Part shown: one piece after another, positions 8,195 to 16,725 of the stretch
Layout: each line of letters opens with the position of its first letter
How positions within the stretch are numbered: the first letter of the stretch is position 1
Origin: Chitinophagales bacterium
Lineage (GTDB): Bacteria; Bacteroidota; Bacteroidia; Chitinophagales; Chitinophagaceae
Reading direction: 5' to 3'
Assembly (NCBI GenBank): GCA_026931325.1
Contig: JAIXLO010000140.1
Span: forward strand, 46,512 to 110,511
Length of the DNA stretch: 64,000 nucleotides
Program-made: the position numbers and the translations under genes
Notes under the pieces: model-generated
The model's input: the letters and a program-made list of their open reading frames with translations, nothing else
Told to the model about the DNA's origin: nothing
Database searches by the model: none

Positions 8195-8593
8195 ATGGTA
8201 ACTGATCCTATAGCAGATTATTTAACAAGGATACGCAACGCACAAATGGCGGGGCATAGAATAGTAGAAATTCCTGCTTCTAATTTGAAGAAGAGAATTA
8301 CTGAAATTTTGTACGATCAAGGTTACATTTTAAAGTACAAATTTGAAGATGATAATAAGCAAGGAGTTATTAAAATAGCATTAAAATATGATGCTAATAC
8401 AAAACAACCTGCTATTCGTTCTTTAGAAAGAATTAGTCGTCCTGGATTACGCCAATATGCTAAACCCTCTGAAATTAAAAGAGTAATTAATGGTTTAGGT
8501 ATTGCTATTATCAGTACTTCAAAAGGTGTATTAACTGATAAACAAGCCAAATTACAAAATGTAGGTGGTGAAGTTTTATGTTATATAAGTTAA
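8195..8593 (+). CDS. rpsH: 30S ribosomal protein S8 (uS8)
   Basis: 132 residues. It begins [35 protein letters not shown] and ends with the conserved [32 protein letters not shown]8 binds 16S helix 21 and in E. coli represses the spc operon at the rplE start. No matching mimic was looked for in detail here. Confidence 0.98.
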   Translation: MVTDPIADYLTRIRNAQMAGHRIVEIPASNLKKRITEILYDQGYILKYKFEDDNKQGVIKIALKYDANTKQPAIRSLERISRPGLRQYAKPSEIKRVINGLGIAIISTSKGVLTDKQAKLQNVGGEVLCYIS

Positions 8594-8611
8594 TATCTAA
8601 CAAATAAATTT

Positions 8612-8638
8612 TTTGAAAGAAAAATTAAAACTTTCAAA
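8612..8638 (+). promoter_or_regulatory. hairpin in the rpsH-rplF gap
   Basis: TTTGAAAG (8612-8619) pairs perfectly with CTTTCAAA (8631-8638) over an 11-nt loop. A second small stem AGTTC/GAACT lies at 8666-8670 with 8679-8683. The gap is 142 nt, longer than most in the cluster. Confidence 0.35.
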
Positions 8639-8735
8639 TAATAAAATGGTTTGATTGATAATTTAAGTTCTCTATACGGAACTGAACACTTTCAAACTTC
8701 AAAAAAATAATAATAAACAATAAAAATAAAAAATT

Positions 8736-9290
8736 ATGTCTCGTATAGGAAAACAACCCATCACAATTCCTTCAGGTGTTACAGTAACTGTTGGAAATGA
8801 TAATGTGGTTACAGTAAAAGGACCAAAAGGAGAATTAAAAGAACCCATCAATCGTGATATTACTGTAGAAGTAAAAGAGGGTAAATTAATAGTAAGCCGC
8901 CCAACTGATCAAATACGTCATAGAGCATTACATGGATTGTATCGTGCATTATTAAACAATTTAGTAAAAGGCGTAACAGAAGGATATAAAAAAGAATTAG
9001 AATTAGTAGGGGTAGGCTTTAAAGCATCAAATAGTGGTAATACTTTAGATTTATCTTTAGGATATTCTCACAATATTATAATTGAAATTCCTAAAGAATT
9101 AAAAGTAACTACTGCTACAGAAAAAGGTAAAAATCCTATTGTAACATTAGAAGGGTCTGATAAACAATTATTAGGTCAGGTAGCAGCTAAATTAAGAAGT
9201 TTACGTAAGCCTGAACCTTACAAAGGAAAAGGTGTGAAGTTTGTAGGTGAAGTATTAAGAAGAAAAGCTGGAAAAGCAGCTGGTAAATAA
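8736..9290 (+). CDS. rplF: 50S ribosomal protein L6 (uL6)
   Basis: 184 residues with the duplicated L6 fold. Conserved parts are MSRIGKQPITIPSGVTV, the middle YKKELELVGVGFKAS, and the C-terminal RSLRKPEPYKGKGVKFVGEVLRRKAGKAAGK. L6 binds near the sarcin-ricin region where elongation factors dock. Confidence 0.98.
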   Translation: MSRIGKQPITIPSGVTVTVGNDNVVTVKGPKGELKEPINRDITVEVKEGKLIVSRPTDQIRHRALHGLYRALLNNLVKGVTEGYKKELELVGVGFKASNSGNTLDLSLGYSHNIIIEIPKELKVTTATEKGKNPIVTLEGSDKQLLGQVAAKLRSLRKPEPYKGKGVKFVGEVLRRKAGKAAGK

Positions 9291-9302
9291 TTAATAAAAA
9301 TT

Positions 9303-9323
9303 ATTGCCGGCAGAATCGGCAAT
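9303..9323 (+). promoter_or_regulatory. GC-rich hairpin in the rplF-rplR gap
   Basis: ATTGCCG (9303-9309) and CGGCAAT (9317-9323) form a perfect 7-bp stem with a 7-nt loop. It is one of the few GC-rich spots in the cluster gaps and lies 17 nt before rplR. Confidence 0.45.
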
Positions 9324-9340
9324 TGAATAAATAAAAAAAT

Positions 9341-9694
9341 ATGAGTAATAAGTTAGATAGTAAACAAAAAATTAAACACCGCATACGTAAAAAAGTTAGT
9401 GGTACAGCTATAAAACCTCGTTTGAGTGTATTTAGAAGCAATTCAGAAATTTATGCTCAATTAATTAATGACGATAATGGAACTACTTTAGCATCAGCAG
9501 CATCATCTGATAAAGATATAGCAGCACAAAAAATAACTAAAGTAGAAAAAGCAAAATTAGTTGGACAATCAATCGCTCGTAAAGCAGCAGATTTAGGTTT
9601 AAACTTATGTGTTTTTGATAGAGGAGGAAATCTTTATCATGGACGTGTAAAAGCAGTTGCTGATGGTGCTAGAGAAGGAGGTCTTAAATTTTAA
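9341..9694 (+). CDS. rplR: 50S ribosomal protein L18 (uL18)
   Basis: 117 residues. It has the basic N-terminus [44 protein letters not shown] and the C-terminal [27 protein letters not shown]18 binds 5S rRNA with L5. The rpsE gene starts 24 nt later. Confidence 0.98.
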   Translation: MSNKLDSKQKIKHRIRKKVSGTAIKPRLSVFRSNSEIYAQLINDDNGTTLASAASSDKDIAAQKITKVEKAKLVGQSIARKAADLGLNLCVFDRGGNLYHGRVKAVADGAREGGLKF

Positions 9695-9718
9695 TAAACA
9701 AATTTTAAAATCTATATA

Positions 9719-10240
9719 ATGTCTAAAGTAAGCGACAACAAAATAAAAGCAGGTGGCGATGTAGAATTAAAAGAAAAAGTAGTAGCTATTAATCGTGTAG
9801 TAAAAACTACAAAAGGTGGTCGTACATTTTCTTTTTCTGCTTTAGTAGTAGTAGGAAATGAACAAGGAGTGGTAGGACAAGGTTTAGGTAAAGCAAAAGA
9901 AGTTCAAGAAGCTATTACAAAAGGTATTGATGATGCTAAGAAAAATTTAGTAAGAGTTCCAATAATGCGTGGCACAATACCACATGAACAATTCTCTAAA
10001 TTAGGAGCTGCAAAAGTATTAATTAAACCTGCAGCTCAAGGAGCAGGTGTAATTGCTGGTGGTAGTATGCGTGCTGTATTAGAAAGTGCTGGATATAAAG
10101 ATGTATTAGCAAAGAGTTTAGGTTCTCCAAATCCACAAAATGTAGTTAAAGCTACTATTAAAGCACTAACATCTTTAAGAGAGCCAGTACAAGTAGCAAA
10201 AAACAGAAATATTAAATTAAGCAAAGTATTTAACGGATAA
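9719..10240 (+). CDS. rpsE: 30S ribosomal protein S5 (uS5)
   Basis: 173 residues. It carries the double-stranded-RNA-binding-like domain with [45 protein letters not shown] and the C-terminal domain with [43 protein letters not shown]5 affects decoding accuracy at the mRNA entry. Confidence 0.98.
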   Translation: MSKVSDNKIKAGGDVELKEKVVAINRVVKTTKGGRTFSFSALVVVGNEQGVVGQGLGKAKEVQEAITKGIDDAKKNLVRVPIMRGTIPHEQFSKLGAAKVLIKPAAQGAGVIAGGSMRAVLESAGYKDVLAKSLGSPNPQNVVKATIKALTSLREPVQVAKNRNIKLSKVFNG

Positions 10241-10263
10241 TCTTTGTTATAAAATAATTATTT

Positions 10264-10323
10264 AAAGTTTAAGATTCATTAATTCTTTCTAAGAAAAATT
10301 TTAAACTTAAATCTTTAAACTTT
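10264..10323 (+). promoter_or_regulatory. 13-bp long-range stem in the rpsE-rpmD gap
   Basis: Bases 10264-10276 pair with 10310-10323 (13 bp, one bulged T), ending 6 nt before the rpmD ATG. A competing 8-bp pairing of 10265-10272 with 10301-10308 is also possible. Two exclusive folds next to a start codon could modulate initiation, but the arms are AT-rich. Confidence 0.4.
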
Positions 10324-10329
10324 TTGAAA

Positions 10330-10512
10330 ATGAAAAAGATTAGAATAACTCAAATAAAAAGTGGAATTGATAGAAGTGAGCGTCAAAAGCAAACTTTAAT
10401 AGCATTAGGACTAAAAAAAATTAATGCTTCAAGAGAATTAGAAGCAACACCACAAATTTTAGGAATGGTAAACAAAGTAAGCCATTTAGTAAAAGTTGAA
10501 GAAATTGCTTAA
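10330..10512 (+). CDS. rpmD: 50S ribosomal protein L30 (uL30)
   Basis: 60 residues from the ATG at 10330 (MKKIRITQIKSGI). An in-frame TTG at 10324 adds two residues but L30 proteins start directly with the first strand, so the ATG is chosen. The motif GLKKINASRELEATPQILGMVNKVSHLVKVEE is typical. Many bacteria lack L30; it is retained here in its usual place between rpsE and rplO. Confidence 0.96.
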   Translation: MKKIRITQIKSGIDRSERQKQTLIALGLKKINASRELEATPQILGMVNKVSHLVKVEEIA

Positions 10513-10540
10513 ACAAATTAATTTTTTAAAATAATAAAAG

Positions 10541-10557
10541 CGAGGGGCGATTCCCCG
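10541..10557 (+). promoter_or_regulatory. GC-rich hairpin in the rpmD-rplO gap
   Basis: GGGG (10544-10547) faces CCCC (10553-10556) across a CGATT loop in otherwise AT-rich sequence, 27 nt before rplO. The stem is only four G-C pairs, but it stands out from its surroundings. Confidence 0.35.
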
Positions 10558-10583
10558 AAAGTTTAAAATCAAAATAAATAACA

Positions 10584-11033
10584 ATGAAATTACATTCTTT
10601 AAAACCTGCTGCAGGTAGTACACACAAATCAAAAAGATTAGGACGTGGTGAAGCAAGTGGTAAAGGAGGAACTTCCACCAAAGGAAATAAAGGTAGCCAA
10701 AGCCGTGCTGGGTATCAAAGAAAAAATGCACATGAAGGCGGTCAAATGCCTATACAACGTAGAGTGCCAAAGCGTGGATTTAAAAATATAAATAGAGTAG
10801 AATACATAGTATTTAATTTAGGACGAATTGATTCAATGGTAGAAAAATATGCTTTGTCAGAATTTTCAAAAGAAAGTTTACGTAATCAAAAATTAATTAA
10901 ACGTAACGATAAAGTAAAAATATTAGCTACAGGTGAAATTAAATCAAAACTAGCATTTAAAGTTGATGCTATTAGCGAAAAAGCTAAAGTAGCAATTGAA
11001 GCTGTTGGTGGTACTGTTGAGATTGTTAAATAA
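10584..11033 (+). CDS. rplO: 50S ribosomal protein L15 (uL15)
   Basis: 149 residues. The glycine-rich basic N-terminus SKRLGRGEASGKGGTSTKGNKGSQSRAGYQRKNAHEGGQMPIQRRVPKRGF is diagnostic. The C-terminal globular part ends AKVAIEAVGGTVEIVK. L15 is a mid-stage 50S assembly protein. secY follows after 74 nt, the usual order. Confidence 0.98.
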   Translation: MKLHSLKPAAGSTHKSKRLGRGEASGKGGTSTKGNKGSQSRAGYQRKNAHEGGQMPIQRRVPKRGFKNINRVEYIVFNLGRIDSMVEKYALSEFSKESLRNQKLIKRNDKVKILATGEIKSKLAFKVDAISEKAKVAIEAVGGTVEIVK

Positions 11034-11107
11034 AATTCAACTATATTGCACCACATTTTTAAAATGCTTTTTGATTTAAGATATTAACTGTTTAATAGAA
11101 TAATCAA

Positions 11108-12457
11108 GTGAAAAAATTAATAGAAACAATAAAAAATATTTGGAACATTGAAGAGCTGAGAGGCAAAATCATTGTTACATTATTATTAATACTTATTTAC
11201 AGATTTGGTGCATTTATAGTATTACCAGGTATTGATACTGTTGCTTTAGATGCAATTAAAGCAAATAGTAAAACTGGTGGTTTATTAGGGTTATTTGATG
11301 CATTTGCAGGTGGAGCCTTTTCTCAGGCTTCCATTTTAGCATTAGGTATTATGCCTTACATTTCTGCTTCTATCTTTATGCAGTTGGCAACTATTTTAGT
11401 ACCTCAATTACAAAAAATTCAAAAAGAAGGAGAGAGTGGTCGTAAGAAAATAAATCAATGGACACGTTATCTTACAGTTATTGTAACTGCATTTCAAGCA
11501 GGTGCTTATATAGCTTATCTTAATGGAACTTATGGAGATGCTATTATTCCTTCATTTAAGCCTTTCTTCCCTGTAACAACTGTTCTTATTTTAACTGCAG
11601 GTACTTTATTTGTAATGTGGTTAGGCGAAAAAATTCAAGATAAAGGATTAGGTAATGGTACATCAATTATCATTATGGTAGGTATATTAGCTCGTTTACC
11701 AATAAGCCTTATTCAAGAATGGACAGCAAAACAAGAAAAGGGTGGCGGTGGATTATTAATTTTCTTAATAGAAATTGCTGTTTTTATTGCTATAGTTTTA
11801 TGTTTGATTTTACTTGAAAGAGGTATCAGAAGAATTCCTGTAAATTATGCTAAACAAATAGTTGGTAATAGACAGTTTGGAGGTGCAAGACAATTTTTAC
11901 CTATTAAAGTAAATAGTGGTGGTGTAATGCCAATCATTTTTGCTCAGGCAATTATGTTCTTACCTACTTTAATTTCTTTTACTAATTTAGATTCTAAAGA
12001 AGGAATTGTAAGAATTTTCAATGACCAAAGTAACGTATGGTATATGACAGTTTTTGGATTAATGGTTATTGGATTCACATTCTTATATACAGCATTATTA
12101 TTTAATCCAAAGCAAATAGCAGAAGATTTAAAAAAGAATAATGGTTTTATACCTGGGGTAAAACCTGGTCAACCAACAGCAGATTATATTGGTGTAATCA
12201 TGGATAGAATTACCTTGCCTGGAGCTATATTCCTTGCTATTGTTGGTATTTTACCTGGCTTTGCTGAAAGGTTAGGTGTATCTCAATCTTTTGCATCATT
12301 CTATGGAGGTACAAGTTTATTAATTATGGTAAGTGTTGTATTAGATACACTTCAACAAATTGAGACTTACTTATTAATGCGTAAATATGATGGCTTAATG
12401 GGAAGTGGAAGAATAAGGGGTAATCAGTCTGCAAGTTTACCTACAAGCGTAATTTAA
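11108..12457 (+). CDS. secY: preprotein translocase channel subunit SecY
   Basis: 449 residues with ten hydrophobic segments, full length. The GTG at 11108 is the start (VKKLIETIKNIWNIEELRGKIIVTLLLILIYRFGAF); no nearby ATG fits. The plug/channel region GGLLGLFDAFAGGAFSQASILALGIMPYISASIFMQLATILVP and the cytosolic loop LKKNNGFIPGVKPGQPTADYI are present. SecY forms the membrane channel with SecE (56813-57007 here) and SecG. A terminator follows. Confidence 0.98.
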   Translation: MKKLIETIKNIWNIEELRGKIIVTLLLILIYRFGAFIVLPGIDTVALDAIKANSKTGGLLGLFDAFAGGAFSQASILALGIMPYISASIFMQLATILVPQLQKIQKEGESGRKKINQWTRYLTVIVTAFQAGAYIAYLNGTYGDAIIPSFKPFFPVTTVLILTAGTLFVMWLGEKIQDKGLGNGTSIIIMVGILARLPISLIQEWTAKQEKGGGGLLIFLIEIAVFIAIVLCLILLERGIRRIPVNYAKQIVGNRQFGGARQFLPIKVNSGGVMPIIFAQAIMFLPTLISFTNLDSKEGIVRIFNDQSNVWYMTVFGLMVIGFTFLYTALLFNPKQIAEDLKKNNGFIPGVKPGQPTADYIGVIMDRITLPGAIFLAIVGILPGFAERLGVSQSFASFYGGTSLLIMVSVVLDTLQQIETYLLMRKYDGLMGSGRIRGNQSASLPTSVI

Positions 12458-12482
12458 TTTTTAAATAAATTTATTTTATTTT

Positions 12483-12521
12483 GAAACCTGTTGGAATGAA
12501 ACCTCTAACAGGTTTCTTTAC
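12483..12521 (+). terminator. intrinsic terminator after secY
   Basis: GAAACCTGTT (12483-12492) pairs perfectly with AACAGGTTTC (12507-12516), a 10-bp stem with a 14-nt loop, followed by TTTACTTT. It ends or weakens the S10-spc transcript 25 nt after secY and before map. Confidence 0.7.
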
Positions 12522-12550
12522 TTTATAATACTATATATTTTTCAAAAGAT

Positions 12551-13360
12551 ATGATAACTTATAAATCAGAAGATGAAATAAAATTAATGAAACAATCAGC
12601 TATGCTGGTAAGTGAAACATTAGCAGAAGTAGCAAAAATTTTAAAACCAGGATTAACAACTTTACAAATCGATAATTTGTGCGATCAATTTGTAAAAGAC
12701 CATAAAGCAATACCATCTTTTAAAAATTATCATGGCTATCCTTATTCTATTTGTGCAAGTGTAAATGATGTTGTAGTTCATGGGTTTCCTAACAGTATTC
12801 CTTTAAAAGAAGGAGATATTGTTTCAATTGATTTGGGCGTAATATTAAATGGTTGGCATGGAGACCATGCTTATACTTTTATTTTAGGAGAAATAAATGC
12901 AGAATTATTACAACTTGTAAGAGTAACTAAAGAAAGCCTATATAAAGGAATTGAAAAAGCTATTGTAAATAATCGTATTGGAGATATATCTTTTGCTATA
13001 CAAGAACATACTGAAAAAAAATATGGCTATGGAGTTGTAAGAGAATTGGTAGGGCATGGATTGGGAAAAAACTTACACGAAGACCCTCAAGTACCAAATT
13101 ATGGCAAACGTGGTTATGGTCCTAAACTAAGAGAAAATTTAGTATTAGCCATTGAACCAATGATTAATTTAGGAACAAGAGATGTTTATACAGAAAAAGA
13201 TGGATGGACAATAAAAACAAAAGATGGCAAGCCTTCTGTACATTTTGAACATGATGTTTGTGTAAAAAAAGATAAACCATTAATTCTGTCTGATTTTAGT
13301 ATTATTGAAGCTGCAGAAAAAGCAAACAGTAATTTGAATACAAATTATTATAGCAATTGA
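12551..13360 (+). CDS. map: type I methionine aminopeptidase
   Basis: 269 residues. It removes the initiator Met from nascent proteins. All catalytic positions are visible: H77, metal ligands D94, D105, H169, E202 and E233, in the motifs VVVHGFP, SIDLGVILNGWHGDHAYTF, GHGLGKNLHEDP, LAIEPM and HFEHDVCV. There is no N-terminal zinc-finger extension. A C-terminal tail of about 25 residues after PLILS is longer than in E. coli. It follows secY but lies beyond a terminator. infA-rpmJ-rpsM, which often come next, are missing. Confidence 0.96.
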   Translation: MITYKSEDEIKLMKQSAMLVSETLAEVAKILKPGLTTLQIDNLCDQFVKDHKAIPSFKNYHGYPYSICASVNDVVVHGFPNSIPLKEGDIVSIDLGVILNGWHGDHAYTFILGEINAELLQLVRVTKESLYKGIEKAIVNNRIGDISFAIQEHTEKKYGYGVVRELVGHGLGKNLHEDPQVPNYGKRGYGPKLRENLVLAIEPMINLGTRDVYTEKDGWTIKTKDGKPSVHFEHDVCVKKDKPLILSDFSIIEAAEKANSNLNTNYYSN

Positions 13361-13494
13361 ATAGTGTTTAAATAGTTTTTAAGCACTTTGTAATTTTAGT
13401 TGTAGTAAAAAAATTATAAATAAATCTTAAACAACTTCTTTGAATTTGCCCAAGTCCTTACTATGTTTACTTTATTATTTCTTCCAAAAAATAG

Positions 13495-13526
13495 TTGCAT
13501 AGCTAACTAATTTTTCCTTAGCTTTG
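13495..13526 (+). promoter_or_regulatory. promoter of the FadN-like gene
   Basis: TAGCTTTG (13519-13526) matches the -7 box TAnnTTTG, with TTG at 13495-13497 exactly 21 bp upstream, the same geometry as the rpsJ promoter. It lies 40 nt before the ATG at 13566. The 13361-13494 gap otherwise shows nothing I can name. Confidence 0.6.
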
Positions 13527-13565
13527 ATTTTCTATTTATATTACAATAAGATAAATTATTTTTTT

Positions 13566-15941
13566 ATGAAAAGGGTTATTAAAAAAGTTGCAGTATTAGG
13601 AAGTGGTGTTATGGGTAGTAGAATTGCTTGTCATTTTGCTGGTATTGGAGTTCAAGTATTATTGTTAGATATTGTTCCAAAAGATATTCCTGCTGATGCA
13701 AAACCATCTTTAAAAAATAAAATTGTAAACGATGCTTTAGCTGCTACTTTAAAAAGCAATCCAAGCCCTGTTTATACAAAAGATGTTGTCAAAAAAATTA
13801 CTACAGGAAATTTTGATGACAATATGAAAGATATTGCTTCTTGCGATTGGATTATAGAAGTAGTAATTGAAAGATTAGACATAAAACAACAAGTATATGA
13901 AAAAGTTGAGCAGTATAGAAAACAAGGAACATTAATTACATCTAATACATCTGGTATTCCTATTCATTTATTATCTCAAGGAAGAAGTGAAGATTTTAAA
14001 AAACATTTTTGCGGCACACACTTTTTTAATCCACCACGTTATTTAAGATTATTAGAAATAATTCCAACATCTGACACAGATCCATCTATTGTTGATTTTT
14101 TAATGCACTATGGCGATTTATATTTAGGAAAAACAACAGTTTTATGTAAAGATACACCTGCATTTATTGCAAATAGAATTGGTGTATTTAGCATTATGAG
14201 CATTTTTCATATCATGGAAAAACTTAGTTTAACCATTGATGAAATTGATGCTTTAACTGGTCCAATCATTGGTCGGCCTAAATCAGCAACATTTAGAACT
14301 GCCGATGTTGTTGGTATTGATACTTTGGTAAAAGTAGCAAAAGGCGTTGCAGATAATTGCCCAACTGATGAAGCAAAAAATATTTTTACTATTCCTACAT
14401 GGTTAGAAAAAGTTGTTGCCAATAATTGGTTAGGCGATAAAACAGGACAAGGATTTTTCAAAAAAATAAAATCAGATAAAGGCAAAGAAATTCTAACATT
14501 GAATTTGCAAACAATGGAATATGTTGCAAGAACAAAACCAAAATTTGCAACTTTAGAAACAGCAAAACCAATTGAAGATTTAAAATCTCGTATCAAAGCA
14601 TTATGTGTAGGTTCAGATAAGGCAGGAGAGTTTTATAAACAATTTCATTATTCATTATTTTCTTATATCTCTCATCGCATTCCAGAAATTAGTGATGAAA
14701 TTTATAGAGTTGACGATGCAATGATGGCAGGCTTTGGCTGGGAAATTGGAGCATTTGAAACTTGGGATGTTTTAGGTGTTGCAAAAACTGTTGAAGCTAT
14801 GAAAGCTAATGGCTACAAGGTAGCAGCATGGATAGATGATATGTTATCAACAGGAGCAACCCATTTTTATAAAGTAGAAAATGGCAAACGCTTATATTTT
14901 GATGTAGCTACAAAAACTTATAAAGCATTACCAGGTGGAGAATCATTTATTATTTTAAATAATTATTCAGATAAGTTAGTTTGGAAAAATAGTGCTTGTA
15001 AAATGTATGATATGGGAGACGGTGTTGCAGGTTTTGAATGGAGTACAAAAATGAATAGCATTGGAGCTGAAGTTTTAGAAGGGTTAAATAAAGCAATTAG
15101 GTTATCAGAAGAAAAATTTAAAGGCTTAGTAATTGCAAATGAAAGTGCCAACTTTAGTGCAGGAGCAAATGTTGGAATGATTTTTATGTTAGCCATAGAG
15201 CAAGAATATGATGAGTTAGATATGGCTATAAGAATGTTTCAAAATACAATGATGCGTTTGCGTTATAGTAGTGTTCCTGTTGTTACTGCACCTCATGGAT
15301 TAACATTAGGTGGTGGATGTGAAATGAATTTGCACGCAGATAAAATTTGTGCAGCAGCAGAAACTTATATAGGATTAGTAGAATTAGGTGTAGGCTTAAT
15401 ACCTGGTGGTGGCGGCACAAAAGAATTTGTTTTAAGAGCAAGTGATGAACTACATAAAGATGAACCAGAAACAACTACATTAAAAGAAAGATTTTTTGCT
15501 ATAGCAACAGCTAAAGTTGCTACAAGTGCCTTTGAGGCTTATGAAATGGGCATTTTAAGAAAAGGACACGATGATGTAGTAATGAATATTGGAAGAAGAA
15601 TTGCTGAAGCAAAGAATAGTGTTATTGAAATGTATGATAAAGGATATACAATGCCACAGCAAAGAAAAGATATTAAAGTATTAGGACGTTTAGGCTTAGG
15701 AGCAATGCTTGCTGGCATTAATGGAATGTGGCGTGCAAATTATGCTACAGACCATGATGCTTTTGTTGCAAGAAAATTAGCTTATGTAATGTGTGGTGGT
15801 GATTTAAGTGAACCTCAGTTTGTATCAGAACAATATTTATTAGATTTAGAAAGAGAAACATTCTTATCTCTATGTGGAGAAAAGAAAACTTTAGAAAGAA
15901 TTCAAAGCGTTTTAAAAACAGGTAAGCCATTAAGAAATTAA
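13566..15941 (+). CDS. fadN: 3-hydroxyacyl-CoA dehydrogenase / enoyl-CoA hydratase (FadN-like)
   Basis: 791 residues from the ATG at 13566; an upstream in-frame TTG at 13524 lies inside the promoter and is rejected. The N-terminal NAD-binding fold has GSGVMG at residues 12-17. The dehydrogenase helical domains follow (HFFNPPRYLRLLEIIP, CKDTPAFIANRIG). The C-terminal third is a crotonase domain with NFSAGANVGM and HGLTLGGGCEMNLHADKICAAAETYIGLVELGVGLIPGGGG. This dehydrogenase-first order matches Bacillus FadN rather than FadB. It performs two beta-oxidation steps. The thiolase and acyl-CoA dehydrogenase partners are not adjacent. Its stop codon lies inside a REP-like palindrome. Confidence 0.93.
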   Translation: MKRVIKKVAVLGSGVMGSRIACHFAGIGVQVLLLDIVPKDIPADAKPSLKNKIVNDALAATLKSNPSPVYTKDVVKKITTGNFDDNMKDIASCDWIIEVVIERLDIKQQVYEKVEQYRKQGTLITSNTSGIPIHLLSQGRSEDFKKHFCGTHFFNPPRYLRLLEIIPTSDTDPSIVDFLMHYGDLYLGKTTVLCKDTPAFIANRIGVFSIMSIFHIMEKLSLTIDEIDALTGPIIGRPKSATFRTADVVGIDTLVKVAKGVADNCPTDEAKNIFTIPTWLEKVVANNWLGDKTGQGFFKKIKSDKGKEILTLNLQTMEYVARTKPKFATLETAKPIEDLKSRIKALCVGSDKAGEFYKQFHYSLFSYISHRIPEISDEIYRVDDAMMAGFGWEIGAFETWDVLGVAKTVEAMKANGYKVAAWIDDMLSTGATHFYKVENGKRLYFDVATKTYKALPGGESFIILNNYSDKLVWKNSACKMYDMGDGVAGFEWSTKMNSIGAEVLEGLNKAIRLSEEKFKGLVIANESANFSAGANVGMIFMLAIEQEYDELDMAIRMFQNTMMRLRYSSVPVVTAPHGLTLGGGCEMNLHADKICAAAETYIGLVELGVGLIPGGGGTKEFVLRASDELHKDEPETTTLKERFFAIATAKVATSAFEAYEMGILRKGHDDVVMNIGRRIAEAKNSVIEMYDKGYTMPQQRKDIKVLGRLGLGAMLAGINGMWRANYATDHDAFVARKLAYVMCGGDLSEPQFVSEQYLLDLERETFLSLCGEKKTLERIQSVLKTGKPLRN

Positions 15942-15976
15942 CATAGTCTGACGGTTCCGTCAGACTATGTTAATTT
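15935..15976 (+). repeat. 42-bp REP-like palindrome, left flank of the RAYT gene
   Basis: Two perfect 20-bp arms (15935-15954 and 15957-15976) face each other across TT. The core is GTCTGACGG/CCGTCAGAC. The left arm contains the TAA of the FadN-like gene. It may also work as a bidirectional terminator. The same core recurs right after the RAYT gene. Confidence 0.85.
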
Positions 15977-16009
15977 GACTACTATTGTATTAGATTATTT
16001 ATCTTTCCT

Positions 16010-16039
16010 CATAATCTGACCAGTAGAGGTTAGATTATG
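16010..16039 (+). repeat. second, diverged palindrome upstream of RAYT
   Basis: CATAATCTGACC (16010-16021) pairs with GGTTAGATTATG (16028-16039), 12 bp with one G-T wobble and a 6-nt loop. It shares the TCTGAC element with the flanking REP-like palindromes and ends 14 nt before the transposase start. Confidence 0.65.
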
Positions 16040-16053
16040 TTAATGATTACTTA

Positions 16054-16680
16054 ATGAAATTCATTCCAGATAACTTATATCATATTTATAATCAGGGAAA
16101 TAATAGGCAAACCATTTTTCATGAACCTAATGATTATCTTACTTTCTTACGATTAACAAGAAATGTATTGTATCCTGTTTGTGATATTGTTGCATACTGT
16201 TGTATGCCTAATCATTTTCATTTTATTATTAGCACTAATGAGTATTCTTGTCAAATAAAGCAACAAGGAAATATTAGTATTGATGCTGTTACAAATGCAA
16301 TTAGAAAGCTCTTAAGTGGATATGCAAGACTATACAATAAGAAATATCAGCAATCAGGTTCAGTATTCAGACAGAAAACAAAATCTAAGTGTTTGACAAA
16401 TAATGATACAAAGAGCTTAACTCCTTCTAATGTTAAAGAATATTTGCTTACTTGTTTTCATTATGTACATCAAAACCCGTTAAGGGCTGGATTTGTAAGT
16501 AAATTAGAAGATTGGGATTTTTCATCTTTTAAAGATTATGCAGGGAAAAGAGATGAGAGTTTAATAAACAAAGAAATTGCTATAAATTATGCTATATATA
16601 ACCCTGATAGTTTTATAAAAGAAGCATATAAAGCATTGAGTGATGAATATGTGAAACAAATTAGATTTCTTACAACCTAA
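16054..16680 (+). CDS. REP-associated tyrosine transposase (RAYT, IS200/IS605-like Y1 family)
   Basis: 208 residues. The HUH motif is MPNHFHF (around residues 50-56), and the catalytic Tyr lies in HYVHQNPLRAGF (around residues 138-149). RAYTs are single-strand endonucleases related to IS200 transposases that bind REP hairpins and are usually single-copy and not self-mobile. The N-terminus YHIYNQGNNRQTIF is typical of the Bacteroidota branch. The gene is bracketed by palindromes at 15935-15976 and 16680-16717, forming a unit between the FadN-like gene and gldF. Confidence 0.9.
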   Translation: MKFIPDNLYHIYNQGNNRQTIFHEPNDYLTFLRLTRNVLYPVCDIVAYCCMPNHFHFIISTNEYSCQIKQQGNISIDAVTNAIRKLLSGYARLYNKKYQQSGSVFRQKTKSKCLTNNDTKSLTPSNVKEYLLTCFHYVHQNPLRAGFVSKLEDWDFSSFKDYAGKRDESLINKEIAINYAIYNPDSFIKEAYKALSDEYVKQIRFLTT

Positions 16681-16717
16681 AATCAACAGTCTGACGGAAC
16701 CGCCAGACTGTTGATTT
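16680..16717 (+). repeat. 38-bp REP-like palindrome, right flank of the RAYT gene
   Basis: Arms 16680-16697 and 16700-16717 pair over 18 bp with one A-C mismatch across an AA centre. The core GTCTGACGG is identical to that at 15946-15954. The arm starts on the last base of the RAYT stop codon, just as the left copy overlaps the FadN-like stop. Confidence 0.85.
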
Positions 16718-16725
16718 ACTGCATC

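Noticed and set aside
13524-13565. 14-residue N-terminal extension of the FadN-like protein from a TTG
   Set aside because: The TTG lies in the predicted -7 promoter box and the NAD-binding fold starts right after the ATG at 13566.
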